The notes: generated from the sequence alone by a model not told the origin. A DNA stretch of 64,000 nt from Topomyia yanbarensis (GCF_030247195.1 NC_080672.1:304637115-304701114); one strand, 5' to 3'. Positions 33,959 to 47,298 are shown, counted from the first letter of the stretch. Numbers and translations: made by a program.

Positions 33959-36350
33959 TGCGGCCAAGATTTCAAATCCGGAAATGAACGTGCAAAAAAG
34001 TGAAATTTCACTTGCGAAAATGCAAGTGCAAAACTCCACCACCTATCGCTATCCGCTATCGCTATCCGCTATCGCTATCCGCTATCGCTATCGCTATCCG
34101 CTATCCGCTATCGCTATCCGCTATCCGCTATCCGCTATCGCTATCGCTATCCGCTATCGCTATCCTCTATCCGATATCCTCTATCCGATATCCTCTATCC
34201 GCTATCCGATATTCGCTATGCGCTATCCGCTATCGCCATACGCTATTCGCTATCGCTATCCGATGTTCGCCATCCGCTATAGAATTCCACGAAATTGCTC
34301 GTGCAAAATTCCACGTGCAAAATTAAACGAAAATGCATGTGCGGAATTCCGCGTGCAAAATTTAAGGTACGAAAATGCACGCGCAAAATTTTACTTGCGA
34401 AATTCTAGGCAGGGTCCACTGTCTGCTTCGCTATCGCTATCGCTATCGCTATCGCTATCGCTATCGCTATCGCTATCGCTATCGCTATCGCTATCGCTAT
34501 CGCTATCGCTATCGCTATCGCTATCGCTATCGCTATCGCTATCGCTATCGCTATCGCTATCGCTATCGCTATCGCTATCGCTATCGCTATCGCTATCGCT
34601 ATCGCTATCGCTATCGCTATCGCTATCGGCTATCTGCGGCCAAGATTTTAAATCCGGAAATGCACGTGCAAAAAAGTGAAATTTCACTTGCGAAAATGCA
34701 AGTGCAAAACTCCACCTGCAACACTTCTGGAATGAAGTTGCATGTGCAAAATTTAAGGTACGAAAATGCACGCGCAAAATTTTACTTGCGAAATACTAGG
34801 GTCCACTGTCTGCTATCGCTATCCGCTATCGCTATCCGCTATCCGCTATAGCTATCCGCTATCCGCTATCGCTATGCGCTATCCGCTATCGGCTATCCGC
34901 TACCCGCTATGCGCTATCCGCTATGCGCTATCCGCTATCCGCTATCGCTATCGCTATCGCTATCGCTATCGCTATCGCTATCGCTATCGCTATCGCTATC
35001 GCTATCGCTATCGCTATCGCTATCGCTATCGCTATCGCTATCGCTATCGCTATCGCTATCGCTATCCGCTATCCGCTATCGCTATCCGCTATCCTATATC
35101 AGCTATCCGCTATCGCTATCCGCTATCGCTATCTGCGGCCAAGATTTCAAATCCGGAAATGCACGTGCTTCGTGAAATTTCACTTGCGAATATGCAAGTG
35201 CAAAACTCCACCTGCCACATTTCTGGAATGAAGTTGCATGTGCAAAATTTAAGGTACGAAAATGCACGTGCGAAATCCGCTATCCGCTATCCGCTATCCG
35301 CTATCCGCTATCGCTATCGCTATCCGCTTTCGCTATCCGCTATCGCTTTCCGCTATCCGCTGTCCGCTACCCGCTATCCGCTATCCGCTATTCGCTATCC
35401 GCTATCGCTATCCGCTATCCTATATCAGCTATCCGAGTTTGAGTAGAGGTTCTAAATCCCTCCGGGGGTTGGAAGTTTTATTCCTGCTGTTGTAGCACCT
35501 GCAGATCGTTCAGCATCACTCCGGGGGTGCAGAATGCTCTATTTTAATTGTTCTGTGTCGTTGTTTTCCTTACCCCTACCTTACCACTTCCCCAATCCTT
35601 CCCATCAGGAAAATGATGAAAAAACTATTCTTGGCAAGGCACAAATCTCCGATCAACATGGGGAACGTGCCATTTGAGCCAGACGCTACTGATTCCTGAT
35701 CCGCTATCCGCTATCCGCTATCCGCTATCCGCTTTCGCTATGCGCTATCGCTATCCGCTATCGCTGTCCGCTATCGTTATCCGCTATCGCTATCCGCTAT
35801 CGTTATCCGCTATCGCAATCCGCTATCGCTATCCGCTATCGCTATCCGCTATCGTTATCCGCTATCGCTATCCGCTATCGCTATCCGCTATCGCTATCCG
35901 CTATCCGCTATCCGCTATCGCTATCCGCTATCGCTATCCGCTATCGCCATCCGCTATCCGCTATCCGCTATCCGCTGTCCGCTGTCCGCTATCCGCTATT
36001 CGCTATTCGCTATTCGCTATCCGCTATCCGCTATTCGCTATCCGCTATCCGCTATCCGCTATCCGCTATCGCTATCCGCCATCGCTATCCGCTATCGCTA
36101 TCCGCTTTCGCTATCCGCTATCGCTATCGCTATCCGCTATCGCTATCGCTATCGCTATCCGTATCGCTATCCGCTATCGCTATCCGCTATCGCTATCGCA
36201 ATCCGCTTTCGCTATCCGCTATCGCTATCCCCTATCCGCTATCGCTATCCGCTATTGGCTATCCGCTATCACTATCCGCTTTCGCTATCCGCTATCGCTA
36301 TCGCTTTCCGCTATCCGCTATCCGCTATCCGCTATCCGCTATCCGCTATC
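33959..36350. repeat. higher-order repeat type 1, unit 2
   Basis: It has the same order as unit 1: short S at 33959, S2 near 34275-34410, 33 perfect hexamers (34429-34626), S at 34634, 21 perfect hexamers (34940-35065), S about 35134, block U (about 35429-35699), and a mixed stretch. The flanking sequence matches unit 1 almost base for base while array lengths differ by whole hexamers. Confidence 0.9.
35429..35699. repeat. block U, copy 3
   Basis: Same edges and content as copy 2, offset 2761 bp from it. Confidence 0.85.
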
Positions 36351-37873
36351 CGCTATCCGCTATCGCTATCCTCTATCCGATATCCTCTATCCGATATCCT
36401 CTATCCGCTATCCGATATTCGCTATGCGCTATCCGCTATCGCCATACGCTATTCGCTATCGCTATCCGATGTTCGCCATCCGCTATAGAATTCCACGAAA
36501 TTGCTCGTGCAAAATTCCACGTGCAAAATTAAACGAAAATGCATGTGCAGAATTCCGCGTGCAAAATTTAAGGTACGAAAATGCACGCGCAAAATTTTAC
36601 TTGCGAAATTCTAGGCAGGGTCCACTGTCTGCTTCGCTATCGCTATCGCTATCGCTATCGCTATCGCTATCGCTATCGCTATCGCTATCGCTATCGCTAT
36701 CGCTATCGCTATCGCTATCGCTATCGCTATCGCTATCGCTATCGCTATCGCTATCGCTATCGCTATCGCTATCGCTATCGCTATCGGCTATCGCTATCTG
36801 CGGCCAAGATTTTAAATCCGGAAATGCACGTGCAAAAAAGTGAAATTTCACTTGCGAAAATGCAAGTGCAAAACTCCACCTGCAACACTTCTGGAATGAA
36901 GTTGCATGTGCAAAATTTAAGGTACGAAAATGCACGCGCAAAATTTTACTTGCGAAATACTAGGGTCCACTGTCTGCTATCGCTATCCGCTATCGCTATC
37001 CGCTATCCGCTATCCGCTATAGCTATCCGCTATCCGCTATCGCTATGCGCTATCCGCTATCGGCTATCCGCTACCCGCTATGCGCTATCCGCTATGCGCT
37101 ATCCGCTATCCGCTATCCGCTATCGCTATCGCTATCGCTATCGCTATTGCTATCGCTATCGCTATCGCTATCGCTATCGCTATCGCTATCGCTATCGCTA
37201 TCCGCTATCCGCTATCGCTATCCGCTATCCTATATCAGCTATCCGCTATCGCTATCCGCTATCGCTATCTGCGGCCAAGATTTCAAATCCGGAAATGCAC
37301 GTGCTTCGTGAAATTTCACTTGCGAATATGCAAGTGCAAAACTCCACCTGCCACATTTCTGGAATGAAGTTGCATGTGCAAAATTTAAGGTACGAAAATG
37401 CACGTGCGAAATCCGCTATCCGCTATCCGCTATCCGCTATCCGCTATCCGCTATCCGCTATCGCTATCGCTATCCGCTTTCGCTATCCGCTATCGCTTTC
37501 CGCTATCCGCTGTCCGCTACCCGCTATCCGCTATCCGCTATCCGCTATCCGCTATTCGCTATCCGCTATCCGCTATCGCTATCCGCTATCCTATATCAGC
37601 TATCCGAGTTTGAGTAGAGGTTCTAAATCCCTCCGGGGGTTGGAAGTTTTATTCCTGCTGTTGTAGCACCTGCAGATCGTTCAGCATCACTCCGGGGGTG
37701 CAGAATGCTCTATTTTAATTGTTCTGTGTCGTTGTTTTCCTTACCCCTAACCTTACCACTTCCCCAATCCTTCCCATCAGGAAAATGATGAAAAAACTAT
37801 TCTTGGCAAGGCACAAATCTCCGATCAACATGGGGAACGTGCCATTTGAGCCAGACGCTACTGATTCCTGATC
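36351..37873. repeat. higher-order repeat type 1, unit 3 (left part missing)
   Basis: The short S and the array after it are absent. S2 (about 36480-36615), 25 perfect hexamers (36635-36784), S about 36800, 14 hexamers with one TGCTAT (37118-37201), S about 37271 and block U (about 37602-37871) follow in the usual order. Confidence 0.85.
37602..37871. repeat. block U, copy 4
   Basis: It has the same edges as the other copies, with CCCCTAACCTTACC where copies 2 and 3 have CCCCTACCTTACC. It is the last occurrence in the window; block U is absent from the type 2 repeats to the right. Confidence 0.85.
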
Positions 37874-40800
37874 CGCTATCCGCTATCCGCTATCCGCTAT
37901 CCGCTATCCGCTTTCGCTATCCGCTATCGCTATCCGCTATCGCTGTCCGCTATCGTTATCCGCTATCGCTATCCGCTATCGTTATCCGCTATCGCTATCC
38001 GCTATCGCTATCCGCTATCGTTATCCGCTATCGCTATCCGCTATCGCTATCCGCTATCGCTATCCGCTATCGCTATCCGCTATCCGCTATCCGCTATCCG
38101 CTATCCGCTATCCGCTATCCGCTATCGCTATCCGCTATCGCTATCGCCATCCGCTATCCGCTATCCGCTATCCGCTATCCGCTATCCGCTGTCCGCTGTC
38201 CGCTGTCCGCTATCCGCTATTCGCTATTCGCTATCCGCTATTCGCTATCCGCTATCCGCTATCCGCTATCCGCTATCGCTATCCGCCATCGCTATCCGCT
38301 ATCGCTATCCGCTTTCGCTATCCGCTATCGCTATCGCTATCGCTATCCGCTATCGCTATCCGCTATCGCTATCCGCTATCGCTATCCGCTATCGCTATCG
38401 CAATCCGCTTTCGCTATCCGCTATCGCTATCCGCTATTGGCTATCCGCTATCACTATCCGCTTTCGCTATCCGCTATCGCTATCGCTTTCCGCTATCCGC
38501 TAACGCTATCCGCTATCCGCTATCGCTATCGCTATCGCTATCGCTATCCGCTATCGCTATCCACTATCGTTATCCGCTATCGCTATCCGCTATCCGCTAT
38601 CGCTATCCGCTATCCGCTATCCGCTATCCGCTATCCGCTATCCGCTATCCGCTATCGCTATCCGCTATCCGCTCTCCGCTATCGCTATGCGCTATCCGCT
38701 ATCGCTATCCGCTATCCGCTATCGCTATCGCTATCGCTATCGCTATCGCTATCGCTATCGCTATCGCTATCGCTATCGCTATCGCTATCGCTATCGCTAT
38801 CGCTATCGCTATCGCTATCGCTATCGCTATCGCTATCGCTATCGCTATCGCTATCGCTATCCGCTATCGCTATCCGCTTTCGCTATCCGCTATCCGCTAT
38901 CCTCTATCCGCTATGCGCTATCGCTATCGCTATGCGCTATCCGCTATCGCTTTCCGCTATCGCTTTCCGCTTTCCGCTATCCGCTATCCGCTATCGCTAT
39001 CGCTATCCGTTATCGCTATCCGCTATCGCTATCCGCTATCCTCTATCCGCTATCCGCTATCGCTATCGCTATTGCTATTGCTATTGCTATTGCTATCGCT
39101 ATCGCTATCGCTATCGCTATCGCTATCGCTATCGCTATCGCTATCGCTATCGCTATCGCTATCGCTATCGCTATCGCTATCGCTATCGCTATCGCTATCG
39201 CTATCGCTATCGCTATCGCTATCGCTATCGCTATCGCTATCGCTATCGCTATCGCTATCGCTATCGCTATCGCTATCGCTATCGCTATCGCTATCGCTAT
39301 CGCTATCCGCTATCGCTATCCGCTATCCGCTATCCTATATCAGCTATCCTATATCAGCTATCCGCTATCGCAATCGCTATCGCTATCGCTATCGCTATCG
39401 CTATCGCTATCGCTATCGCTATCGCTATCGCTATCGCTATCGCTATCGCTATCGCTATCGCTATCGCTATCGCTATCGCTATCGCTATCGCTATCGCTAT
39501 CGCTATCGCTATCGCTATCGCTATCGCTATCGCTATCGCTATCGCTATCGCTATCGCTATCGCTATCGCTATCGCTATCGCTATCGCTATCGCTATCGCT
39601 ATCGCTATCGCTATCGCTATCGCTATCCGCTATCCGCTATCGCTATCCGCTATCGCTATCCGCTATCGCTATCGCTATCGCTATCGCTATCGCTATCGCT
39701 ATCGCTATCGCTATCCGCTATCCGCTATCCGCTATCCGCAATCCGCTATCCGCTATCCGCTATCCGCTATCCGCTATCGCTATCCGCTATCGCTATCCGC
39801 TATCGCTATCGCTATCCGCTTTCGCTATCCGCTATCGCTATCCGCTATCCCCTATCCGCTATCGCTATCCGCTATCCGCTATCGCTATGCGCTATCCGCT
39901 ATCCGCTATCCGCTATCGCTATCGCTATTGCTATTGCTATCGCTATCGCTATCGCTATCGCTATCGCTATCGCTATCGCTATCGTTATCGCTATCGCTAT
40001 CGCTATCGCTATCGCTATCGCTATCGCTATCGCTATCGCTATCGCTATCGCTATCGCTATCGCTATCGCTATCGCTATCGCTATCGCTATCGCTATCGCT
40101 ATCGCTATCGCTATCGCTATCGCTATCGCTATCCGCTATCGCTATCTGCGGCCAAGATTTCAAATCCGGAAATGCACGTGCAAAAAAGTGAAATTTCACT
40201 TGCGAATATGCAAGTGCAAAACTCCTCCTGCAACATTTCTGGAATGAAGTTGCATGTGCAAAATTTAAGGTACGAAAATGCACGTGCGAAATTTAGCTTG
40301 CGAAATCCGCTAACCTCTATCCGCTATCCGATATTCGCTGTGCGCTGTCCGCTATCGCTACCCGTTATCCGCTATCGCCATACGCTATTCGCTATCGCTA
40401 TCCGATGTTCGCCCTCCGCTATAGAATTCCACGAAATTGCTCGTGTAAAATCCCGCTATCCGCTATCCGCTATCGTTATCGCTATCCGCTATCCGCTATT
40501 GCTATTGCTATCGCTATCGCTATCGCTATCGCTGTCGCTGTCGCTATCGCTATCGCTATCGCTATCGCTATCGCTATCGCTATCGCTATCGCTATCGCTA
40601 TCGCTATCGCTATCGCTATCGCTATCGCTATCGCTATCGCTATCGCTATCGCTATCGCTATCGCTATCGCTATCGCTATCGCTATCGCTATCGCTATCGC
40701 TATCGCTATCGCTATCGCTATCGCTATCGCTATCGCTATGTTATCGCTATCGCTATCGCTATCGCTATCGCTATCGCTATCGCTATCGCTATCGCTATCG

Positions 40801-41309
40801 CTATCGCTATCGCTATCGCTATCGCTATCGCTATCCTATCGCTATCGCTATCGCTATCGCTATCGCTATCGCTATCGCTATCGCTATCCGCTATCGCTAT
40901 CTGCGGCCAAGATTTCAAATCCGGAAATGCACGTGCAAAAAAGTGAAATTTCACTGGCGAATATGCAAGTGCAAAACTCCTCCTGCAACATTTCTGGAAT
41001 GAAGTTGCATGTGCAAAATTTAAGGTACGAAAATGCACGTGCGAAATTCAGCTTGCGAAATCCGCTATCCTCTATCCGCTATCCGATATTCGCTGTGCGC
41101 TGTCCGCTATCGCTACCCGTTATCCGCTATCCGCTATCGCCATACGCTATTCGCTATCGCTATCCGATGTTCGCCCTCCGCTATAGAATTCCACGAAATT
41201 GCTCGTGCAAAATTCCGCTATCCGCTATCCGCTATCGCTATCCGCTATCCGCTATCGCTATCCGCTATCCGCTATCCGCTATCAGCTATCCGCTATCGCT
41301 ATCCGCTAT
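37874..41309. repeat. satellite leading into higher-order repeat type 2, unit 1
   Basis: A mixed hexamer/heptamer stretch (37874-38715) carries many CCGCTTT, CGCTGT and CGTTAT variants. Long arrays follow: 38719-38863, 39060-39307 (opening with a cluster of TGCTAT variants), and 42 perfect hexamers at 39375-39626. An array at about 39920-40133 ends at spacer S (40147). S2 lies near 40424, then an array from about 40505 to 40890 and S at about 40902. GGGTCCACTGTCTGC is not seen here. Confidence 0.85.
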
Positions 41310-44300
41310 CTGCGGCCAAGATTTCAAATCCGGAAATGCACGTGCAAAAAAGTGAAATTTCACTTGCGAAAATGCAAGTGCAAAACTCCACCACCTATCG
41401 CTATCCGCTATCGCTATCGCTATCGCTATCCGCTATCCGCTATCCGCTATCGCTATCGCTATCGCTATCGCTATCGCTATCGCTAACGCTATCGCTATCG
41501 CTATCGCTATCCGCTATCGCTATCCGCTATCCGCTATCCGCTTTCGCTATCCGCTATCGCTATCGCTATCGCTATCCGCTATCGCTATCCGCTATCGCTA
41601 TCCGCTATCGCTATCCGCTATCGCTATCCGCTATCGCTATCGCAATCCGCTTTCGCTATCCGCTATCGCTATCCCCTATCCGCTATCGCTATCCGCTATT
41701 GGCTATCCGCTATCACTATCCGCTTTCGCTATCCGCTATCGCTATCGCTTTCCGCTATCCGCTAACGCTATCCGCTATCCGCTATCGCTATCGCTATCGC
41801 TATCGCTATCCGCTATCGCTATCCACTATCGTTATCCGCTATCGCTATCCGCTATCCGCTATCGCTATCCGCTATCCGCTATCGCTATCCGCTATCCGCT
41901 ATCCGCTATCCGCTATCCGCTATCCGCTATCCGCTATCCGCTATCCGCTATCCGCTATCCGCTATCGCTATCCGCTATCCGCTCTCCGCTATCGCTATGC
42001 GCTATCCGCTATCGCTATCCGCTATCCGCTATCGCTATCGCTATCGCTATCGCTATCGCTATCGCTATCGCTATCGCTATCGCTATCGCTATCGCTATCG
42101 CTATCGCTATCGCTATCGCTATCGCTATCGCTATCGCTATCCGCTATCGCTATCCGCTTTCGCTATCCGCTATCCGCTATCCTCTATCCGCTATGCGCTA
42201 TCGCTATCGCTATGCGCTATCCGCTATCGCTTTCCGCTTTCCGCTATCCGCTATCCGCTATCGCTATCGCTATCCGTTATCGCTATCCGCTATCGCTATC
42301 CGCTATCGCTATCCGCTATCGCTATCCGCTATCCTCTATCCGCTATCCGCTATCGCTATCGCTATTGCTATTGCTATTGCTATCGCTATCGCTATCGCTA
42401 TCGCTATCGCTATCGCTATCGCTATCGCTATCGCTATCGCTATCGCTATCGCTATCGCTATCGCTATCGCTATCGCTATCGCTATCGCTATCGCTATCGC
42501 TATCGCTATCGCTATCGCTATCGCTATCGCTATCGCTATCGCTATCGCTATCGCTATCGCTATCGCTATCCGCTATCGCTATCCGCTATCCGCTATCCTA
42601 TATCAGCTATCCGCTATCGCTATCGCTATCGCTATCGCTATCGCTATCGCTATCGCTATCGCTATCGCTATCGCTATCGCTATCGCTATCGCTATCGCTA
42701 TCGCTATCGCTATCGCTATCGCTATCGCTATCGCTATCGCTATCGCTATCGCTATCGCTATCGCTATCGCTATCGCTATCGCTATCGCTATCGCTATCGC
42801 TATCGCTATCGCTATCGCTATCGCTATCGCTATCGCTATCGCTATCGCTATCGCTATCGCTATCGCTATCGCTATCGCTATCGCTATCGCTATCGCTATC
42901 GCTATCGCTATCGCTATCGCTATCGCTATCGCTATCGCTATCGCTATCGCTATCGCTATCGCTATCGCTATCGCTATCGCTATCGCTATCGCTATCGCTA
43001 TCGCTATCGCTATCGCTATCGCTATCGCTATCCGCTATCCGCTATCGCTATCCGCTATCGCTATCCGCTATCGCTATCGCTATCCGCTACCGCTATTGCT
43101 ATCGCTATCGCTATCGCTATCGCTATCGCTATCCGCTATCCGCTATCCGCTATCCGCTATCCGCTATCCGCTATCCGCTATCCGCTATCCGCTATCCGCT
43201 ATCGCTATCCGCTATCGCTATCCGCTATCGCTATCCGCTATCGCTATCGCTATCCGCTTTCGCTATCCGCTATCGCTATCCGCTATCCCCTATCCGCTAT
43301 CGCTATCCGCTATCCGCTATCGCTATGCGCTATCCGCTATCCGCTATCCGCTATCGCTATCGCTATTGCTATTGCTATCGCTATCGCTATCGCTATCGCT
43401 ATCGCTATCGCTATCGCTATCGCTATCGCTATCGCTATCGCTATCGCTATCGCTATCGCTATCGCTATCGCTATCGCTATCGCTATCGCTATCGCTATCG
43501 CTATCGCTATCGCTATCGCTATCGCTATCGCTATCGCTATCGCTATCGCTATCGCTATCGCTATCGCTATCGCTATCGCTATCGCTATCCGCTATCGCTA
43601 TCTGCGGCCAAGATTTCAAATCCGGAAATGCACGTGCAAAAAAGTGAAATTTCACTTGCGAATATGCAAGTGCAAAACTCCTCCTGCAACATTTCTGGAA
43701 TGAAGTTGCATGTGCAAAATTTAAGGTACGAAAATGCACGTGCGAAATTTAGCTTGCGAAATCCGCTAACCTCTATCCGCTATCCGATATTCGCTGTGCG
43801 CTGTCCGCTATCGCTACCCGTTATCCGCTATCCGCTATCGCCATACGCTATTCGCTATCGCTATCCGATGTTCGCCCTCCGCTATAGAATTCCACGAAAT
43901 TGCTCGTGCAAAATCCCGCTATCCGCTATCCGCTATCGTTATCGCTATCCGCTATCCGCTATTGCTATTGCTATCGCTATCGCTATCGCTATCGCTATCG
44001 CTGTCGCTGTCGCTATCGCTATCGCTATCGCTATCGCTATCGCTATCGCTATCGCTATCGCTATCGCTATCGCTATCGCTATCGCTATCGCTATCGCTAT
44101 CGCTATCGCTATCGCTATCGCTATCGCTATCGCTATCGCTATCGCTATCGCTATCGCTATCGCTATCGCTATCGCTATCGCTATCGCTATCGCTATCGTT
44201 ATCGCTATCGCTATCGCTATCGCTATCGCTATCGCTATCGCTATCGCTATCGCTATCGCTATCGCTATCGCTATCGCTATCGCTATCGCTATCGCTATCC

Positions 44301-44766
44301 TATCGCTATCGCTATCGCTATCGCTATCGCTATCGCTATCGCTATCCGCTATCGCTATCTGCGGCCAAGATTTCAAATCCGGAAATGCACGTGCAAAAAA
44401 GTGAAATTTCACTGGCGAATATGCAAGTGCAAAACTCCTCCTGCAACATTTCTGGAATGAAGTTGCATGTGCAAAATTTAAGGTACGAAAATGCACGTGC
44501 GAAATTCAGCTTGCGAAATCCGCTATCCTCTATCCGCTATCCGATATTCGCTGTGCGCTGTCCGCTATCGCTACCCGTTATCCGCTATCCGCTATCGCCA
44601 TACGCTATTCGCTATCGCTATCCGATGTTCGCCCTCCGCTATAGAATTCCACGAAATTGCTCGTGCAAAATTCCGCTATCCGCTATCCGCTATCGCTATC
44701 CGCTATCCGCTATCGCTATCCGCTATCCGCTATCCGCTATCAGCTATCCGCTATCGCTATCCGCTA
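41310..44766. repeat. higher-order repeat type 2, unit 2 (3.46 kb)
   Basis: It repeats the order of unit 1 with an offset of 3456-3458 bp at the spacers (40147 to 43603; 41310 to about 44767). It contains the longest perfect hexamer array in the window (42612-43031). It also keeps the uninterrupted sequence (about 43311-43370) that corresponds to the gypsy insertion point. Confidence 0.85.
42612..43031. repeat. longest perfect hexamer array, (CGCTAT)70
   Basis: 420 bp of exact CGCTAT without a variant, flanked by TATATCAGCTATC on the left and CCGCTAT on the right. The homologous place in unit 1 (39375-39626) has 42 copies. Confidence 0.95.
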
Positions 44767-47294
44767 TCTGCGGCCAAGATTTCAAATCCGGAAATGCACG
44801 TGCAAAAAAGTGAAATTTCACTTGCGAAAATGCAAGTGCAAAACTCCACCACCTATCGCTATCCGCTATCGCTATCGCTATCCGCTATCCGCTATCCGCT
44901 ATCGCTATCGCTATCGCTATGCGCTATCGCTATCGCTATCGCTATCGCTATCGCTATCCGCTATCGCTATCCGCTATCCGCTATCCGCTATTGCTATCCG
45001 CTATCGCTATGCGCTATGCGCTATCCACTATCGCTATCCGCTATCGCTATCGCTATCGCTATCGCTATCGCTATCGCCTTCGCTATCGCTATCGCTATTG
45101 CTATCGCTATCGCTATCGCTATCGCTATCGCTATCGCTATCGCTATCGCTATCGCTATCGCTATCGCTATCGCTATCCGCTATCGCTATCTGCGGCCAAG
45201 ATTTCAAATCCGGAAATGCACGTGCAAAAAAGTGAAATTTCACTTGCGAATATGCAAGTGCAAAACTCCACCTGCAACATTTCTGGAATGAAGTTGCATG
45301 TGCAAAATTTAAGGTACGAAAATGCACGTGCGAAATCTAGCTTGCGAAATCCGCCATCCGCTATCCGCTATCGCTATCCGCTATCGCTATCACTATCGCT
45401 ATCGCTATCGCTATCGCTATCCGCTATCGCTATCACTATCGCTATCGCTATCGATATCGCTATCGCTATCGCTATCGCTATCGCTATCGCTATCGCTATC
45501 GCTATCGCTATCGCTATCCGCTATCCGCTATCGCTATCGCTATCGCTATCCGCTATCCGCTATCCGCTATCCGCTATCCGCTATCCGCTATCCGCTATCC
45601 GCTATCCGCTATCCGCTATCCGCTATCCGCTATCCGCTATCCGCTATCCGCTATCCGCTATCCGCTATCCGCTATCCGCTATCCGCTATCCGCTATCCGC
45701 TATCCGCTATCCGCTATCCGCTATCCGCTATCCGCTATCCGCTATCAGCTATCCGCTTTCCGCTATCCGCTTTCCGCTATCCGCTATCGCTATCGCTATC
45801 CGCTATCCGCTATTTCAAATCCGGAAAGTGAAATTTTACTTGCGAAAATGCAAGTGCAAAACTCCTCCTGCAACATTTCTGGAATGAAGTTGCATGTGCA
45901 AAATTTAAGGTACGAAAATGCACGTGCGAAATTTAGCTTGCGAAATCCGCTATCCTCTATCCGATATCCTCTATCCGCTATCCGATATTCGCTATGCGCT
46001 GTCCGCTATCGCTAACCGTTATCCGCTATCGCTATCGCTATCGCTATCGCTATCGCTATCGCTATCGCTATCGCTATCGCTATCGCTATCGCTATCGCTA
46101 TCCGCTATCGCTATCCACTATCGTTATCCGCTATCGCTATCCGCTATCCGCTATCGCTATCCGCTATCCGCTATCCGCTATCCGCTATCCGCTATCCGCT
46201 ATCCGCTATCGCTATCCGCTATCCTCTCTCCGCTATCGCTATGCGCTATCCGCTATCGCTATCCGCTATCGCTATCGCTACCGCTATCGCTATCGCTATC
46301 GCTATCGCTATCGCTATCGCTATCGCTATCGCTATCGCTATCCGCTATCGCTATCCGCTTTCGCTATCCGCTATCCGCTATCCTCTATCCGCTATGCGCT
46401 ATCGCTATCGCTATGCGCTATCCGCTATCGCTTTCCGCTTTCCGCTATCCGCTATCGCTATCGCTATCCGTTATCGCTATCCGCTATCGCTATCCGCTAT
46501 CCTCTATCCGCTATCCGCTATCGCTATCGCTATTGCTATTGCTATTGCTATCGCTATCGCTATCGCTATCGCTATCGCTATCGCTATCGCTATCGCTATC
46601 GCTATCGCTATCGCTATCGCTATCGCTATCGCTATCGCTATCGCTATCGCTATCGCTATCGCTATCGCTATCGCTATCGCTATCGCTATCGCTATCGCTA
46701 TCGCTATCGCTATCGCTATCGCTATCGCTATCGCTATCGCTATCGCTATCGCTATCGCTATCGCTATCGCTATCGCTATCGCTATCCGCTATCGCTATCC
46801 GCTATCCGCTATCCTATATCAGCTATCCTATATCAGCTATCCGCTATCGCTATCGCTATCGCTATCGCTATCGCTATCGCTATCGCTATCGCTATCGCTA
46901 TCGCTATCGCTATCGCTATCGCTATCGCTATCGCTATCGCTATCGCTATCGCTATCGCTATCGCTATCGCTATCGCTATCGCTATCGCTATCGCTATCGC
47001 TATCGCTATCGCTATCCGCTATCCGCTATCGCTATCCGCTATCGCTATCCGCTATCCGCTATCGCTATCGCTATCCGCTACCGCTATTGCTATCGCTATC
47101 GCTATCGCTATCGCTATCCGCTATCCGCTATCCGCTATCCGCTATCCGCTATCCGCTATCCGCTATCCGCTATCCGCTATCGCTATCCGCTATCGCTATC
47201 CGCTATCGCTATCGCTATCCGCTTTCGCTATCCGCTATCGCTATCCGCTATCCCCTATCCGCTATCGCTATCCGCTATCCGCTATCGCTATGCG
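44767..47294. repeat. higher-order repeat type 2, unit 3 (left of the first gypsy insertion)
   Basis: Spacer S occurs about 44767 (short form) and 45191 (full). A truncated S that keeps only ATTTCAAATCCGGAAAGTG follows at about 45808. A pure heptamer array (45550-45745), hexamer arrays 46526-46790 and 46843-47016, and mixed runs lead to GCGCTAT, where the LTR begins. Confidence 0.85.
45550..45745. repeat. pure heptamer array, (CCGCTAT)28
   Basis: 196 bp of exact CCGCTAT, ending at a CAGCTAT variant. Homologous arrays are 54915-55187 (39 copies) and 56483-56699 (31 copies). Confidence 0.95.
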
Positions 47295-47298
47295 CTAT
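47295..47298. repeat. target-site duplication of gypsy copy 1 (left)
   Basis: CTAT lies immediately left of TGTAAG and is matched by CTAT at 52737-52740 after the far LTR. Because CTAT is part of the satellite monomer, the comparison with the empty site near 43335 is the stronger evidence. Confidence 0.75.

Noticed and set aside
29172..47294. CRISPR-like array of repeats and spacers
   Set aside because: The organism is eukaryotic, the repeat is 6-7 bp and pure over hundreds of bases, the spacers are identical to each other, and there are no cas genes.
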